A stretch of DNA of 33,838 nt from an uncultured Candidatus Melainabacteria bacterium. GTDB taxonomy: Bacteria; Cyanobacteriota; Vampirovibrionia; Gastranaerophilales; Gastranaerophilaceae. The notes below the pieces were generated by a model. That model had not been told where the DNA came from. It saw only the letters and a program-made list of their open reading frames with translations, and ran no database searches. The DNA lies in contig CAKVIN010000024.1 of NCBI GenBank assembly GCA_934754425.1, forward strand, positions 1-33,838, written 5' to 3'. Positions 33,199-33,838 of this stretch are shown here, in pieces (the first letter of the stretch is position 1; every line of letters starts with the position of its first letter). The position numbers were made by a program, and so were the translations under genes.

Positions 33199-33302
33199 CA
33201 AAAGGCTGGATTTTTCGGGCTTAATCAGCCCTCAAAATGACGCAGGAGTTGTTAGCTTGGCGCTTGTGTCATTCTGAGCCCGATTAGGGCGAAGAATCCA
33301 GC
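33199..33302. repeat. Hairpin (MITE/REP-like) element, full copy
   Basis: Imperfect inverted repeat of about 35 bases: left arm 33204-33240 (GCTGGATTTTTCGG... AAAATGAC), right arm 33268-33302 (GTCATTCTGAGCCCGATTAG... ATCCAGC). The first 40 bases repeat at 31911-31950. No transposase is present. Confidence 0.75.
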
Positions 33303-33380
33303 TTATTATTAACTATTTCCAGCACTATTTTTTCATGTTTATAAACTTATTCTTTTTCTTTTCTAAAAGCTAGTCGCTTT

Positions 33381-33712
33381 CTATAATGCGTAGGGTGGAT
33401 AAAGCATCGGCAAGTAAGAAACATATAATTAAACCCCATAATTGCATACCCACCGAATAAAACAGTAACCTGTAATTTCAACCATTTATTCTTTCTTATA
33501 CCTAGTCGCTTCACTCACCGCCATTGCGAGCGTATTTCACTTCACTTTTGTAACCTACAAGCTAGTAAGTGTGTCGTAAAATGATGCAATTCAGTTTTTT
33601 AATTGATAGATTTAAACAAAAAACAATAGATTGTCACGTCACTGACGTTCCTCCCAATGACGGAGCACTACAGTAGACATAAATTGTAGGGCAGGCATTG
33701 CCTGACAATAAC
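33381..33712 (+). repeat. 332-base direct repeat, copy 2
   Basis: Same order of blocks as 31483-31814 with scattered differences, and the same total length. Between 33137 and 33757 no gene is seen; the stretch is made of this repeat, the hairpin element and AT-rich sequence. Confidence 0.88.
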
Positions 33713-33757
33713 TTTGGAGTAAAATTAAAAGTCGGTATTGTTTGCCAATATTTTAAA

Positions 33758-33800
33758 CAAAAAAAAAAGAGTCAAATTGAAATCCATCAATTCAACTCTT
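33758..33800 (-). terminator. Terminator of the rRNA operon
   Basis: On the minus strand AAGAGTTGAATTGA (33800-33787) pairs with TCAATTTGACTCTT (33780-33767) with two G-U pairs, then nine or more T. The G-U pairs form only on the minus strand, which fits transcription coming from the right edge. Confidence 0.8.
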
Positions 33801-33810
33801 TTTTTAAATT

Positions 33811-33838
33811 AGATGTTGGCAACGTGCTATCTTCCCAG
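33811..33838 (-). rRNA. 3' end of 5S rRNA (partial)
   Basis: On the minus strand the edge reads CTGGGAAGATAGCACGTTGC then CAAC, which resembles the conserved 5S 3' part (GAGAGTAGGACGTCGCC type). A strong minus-strand terminator follows at once. Only about 28 bases are in the window, so the identification rests on similarity and context. Confidence 0.65.

Overview
The window is AT-rich (roughly 30-33% GC by eye) and carries a bacterial chromosome segment. The gene set fits a non-photosynthetic relative of Cyanobacteria, most likely a gut Candidatus Gastranaerophilales/Vampirovibrionia (Melainabacteria) genome. It has a cyanobacterial-style compact RpoD, type IV pilus assembly proteins including a PilM-PilN fusion, a short-form GT35 glucan phosphorylase with GH13 enzymes, and several hypothetical proteins that start with a short N-terminal segment ending in a PxFR motif. 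The taxonomic call is inference from gene style; no 16S is present, though the right edge seems to enter the 3' end of a 5S rRNA gene.

Layout. 1-4.9 kb: the 3' part of a large protein joining a GNAT-like region to a complete RelA/SpoT synthetase domain, a small partner gene, a secreted GH13 protein with an EF-hand-like loop, and two small hypotheticals. 5.1-12.4 kb: tRNA-Gly, pilO and pilM-N (minus), then rlmB-rpoD-TPR protein (plus), then an AMIN-domain membrane protein. 12.5-17.4 kb: a GlcF/LutA-like Fe-S protein divergent from a ferritin-like protein, a GT35 glucan phosphorylase, and a cupin. 17.4-19.2 kb: an accessory patch next to tRNA-His with an ADP-ribosyltransferase-like protein, a duplicated tRNA-flanking sequence and a strong candidate for an undescribed type I toxin-antitoxin locus. 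19.3-31.4 kb: core genes (rnhA, a bioD-like gene, rsmD, era) mixed with lineage-type membrane and coiled-coil proteins, a CBM48-like/GH13 enzyme and a GAF-like/GGDEF/HD-GYP signalling protein. 31.4-33.8 kb: a repeat-rich segment in which two 332-bp direct repeats and hairpin elements bracket a frameshifted gene, ending at the rrn terminator and the 5S edge.

Three nucleotide-level systems stand out. (1) The convergent type I TA candidate at 18.53-18.86 kb has a 29-residue hydrophobic peptide, an SD hidden in a hairpin, an 80-nt antisense RNA with a textbook promoter, and a hok-like 5'-3' panhandle in the toxin mRNA. (2) Two unrelated small genes 27 kb apart share the same promoter and a leader hairpin whose loop holds exactly ten GTA-type triplets. 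(3) A possible attenuator leader with a His/Thr-rich mini-peptide precedes a membrane-protein gene at 23.6 kb. None has been tested; each rests on pairing and spacing visible in the sequence.
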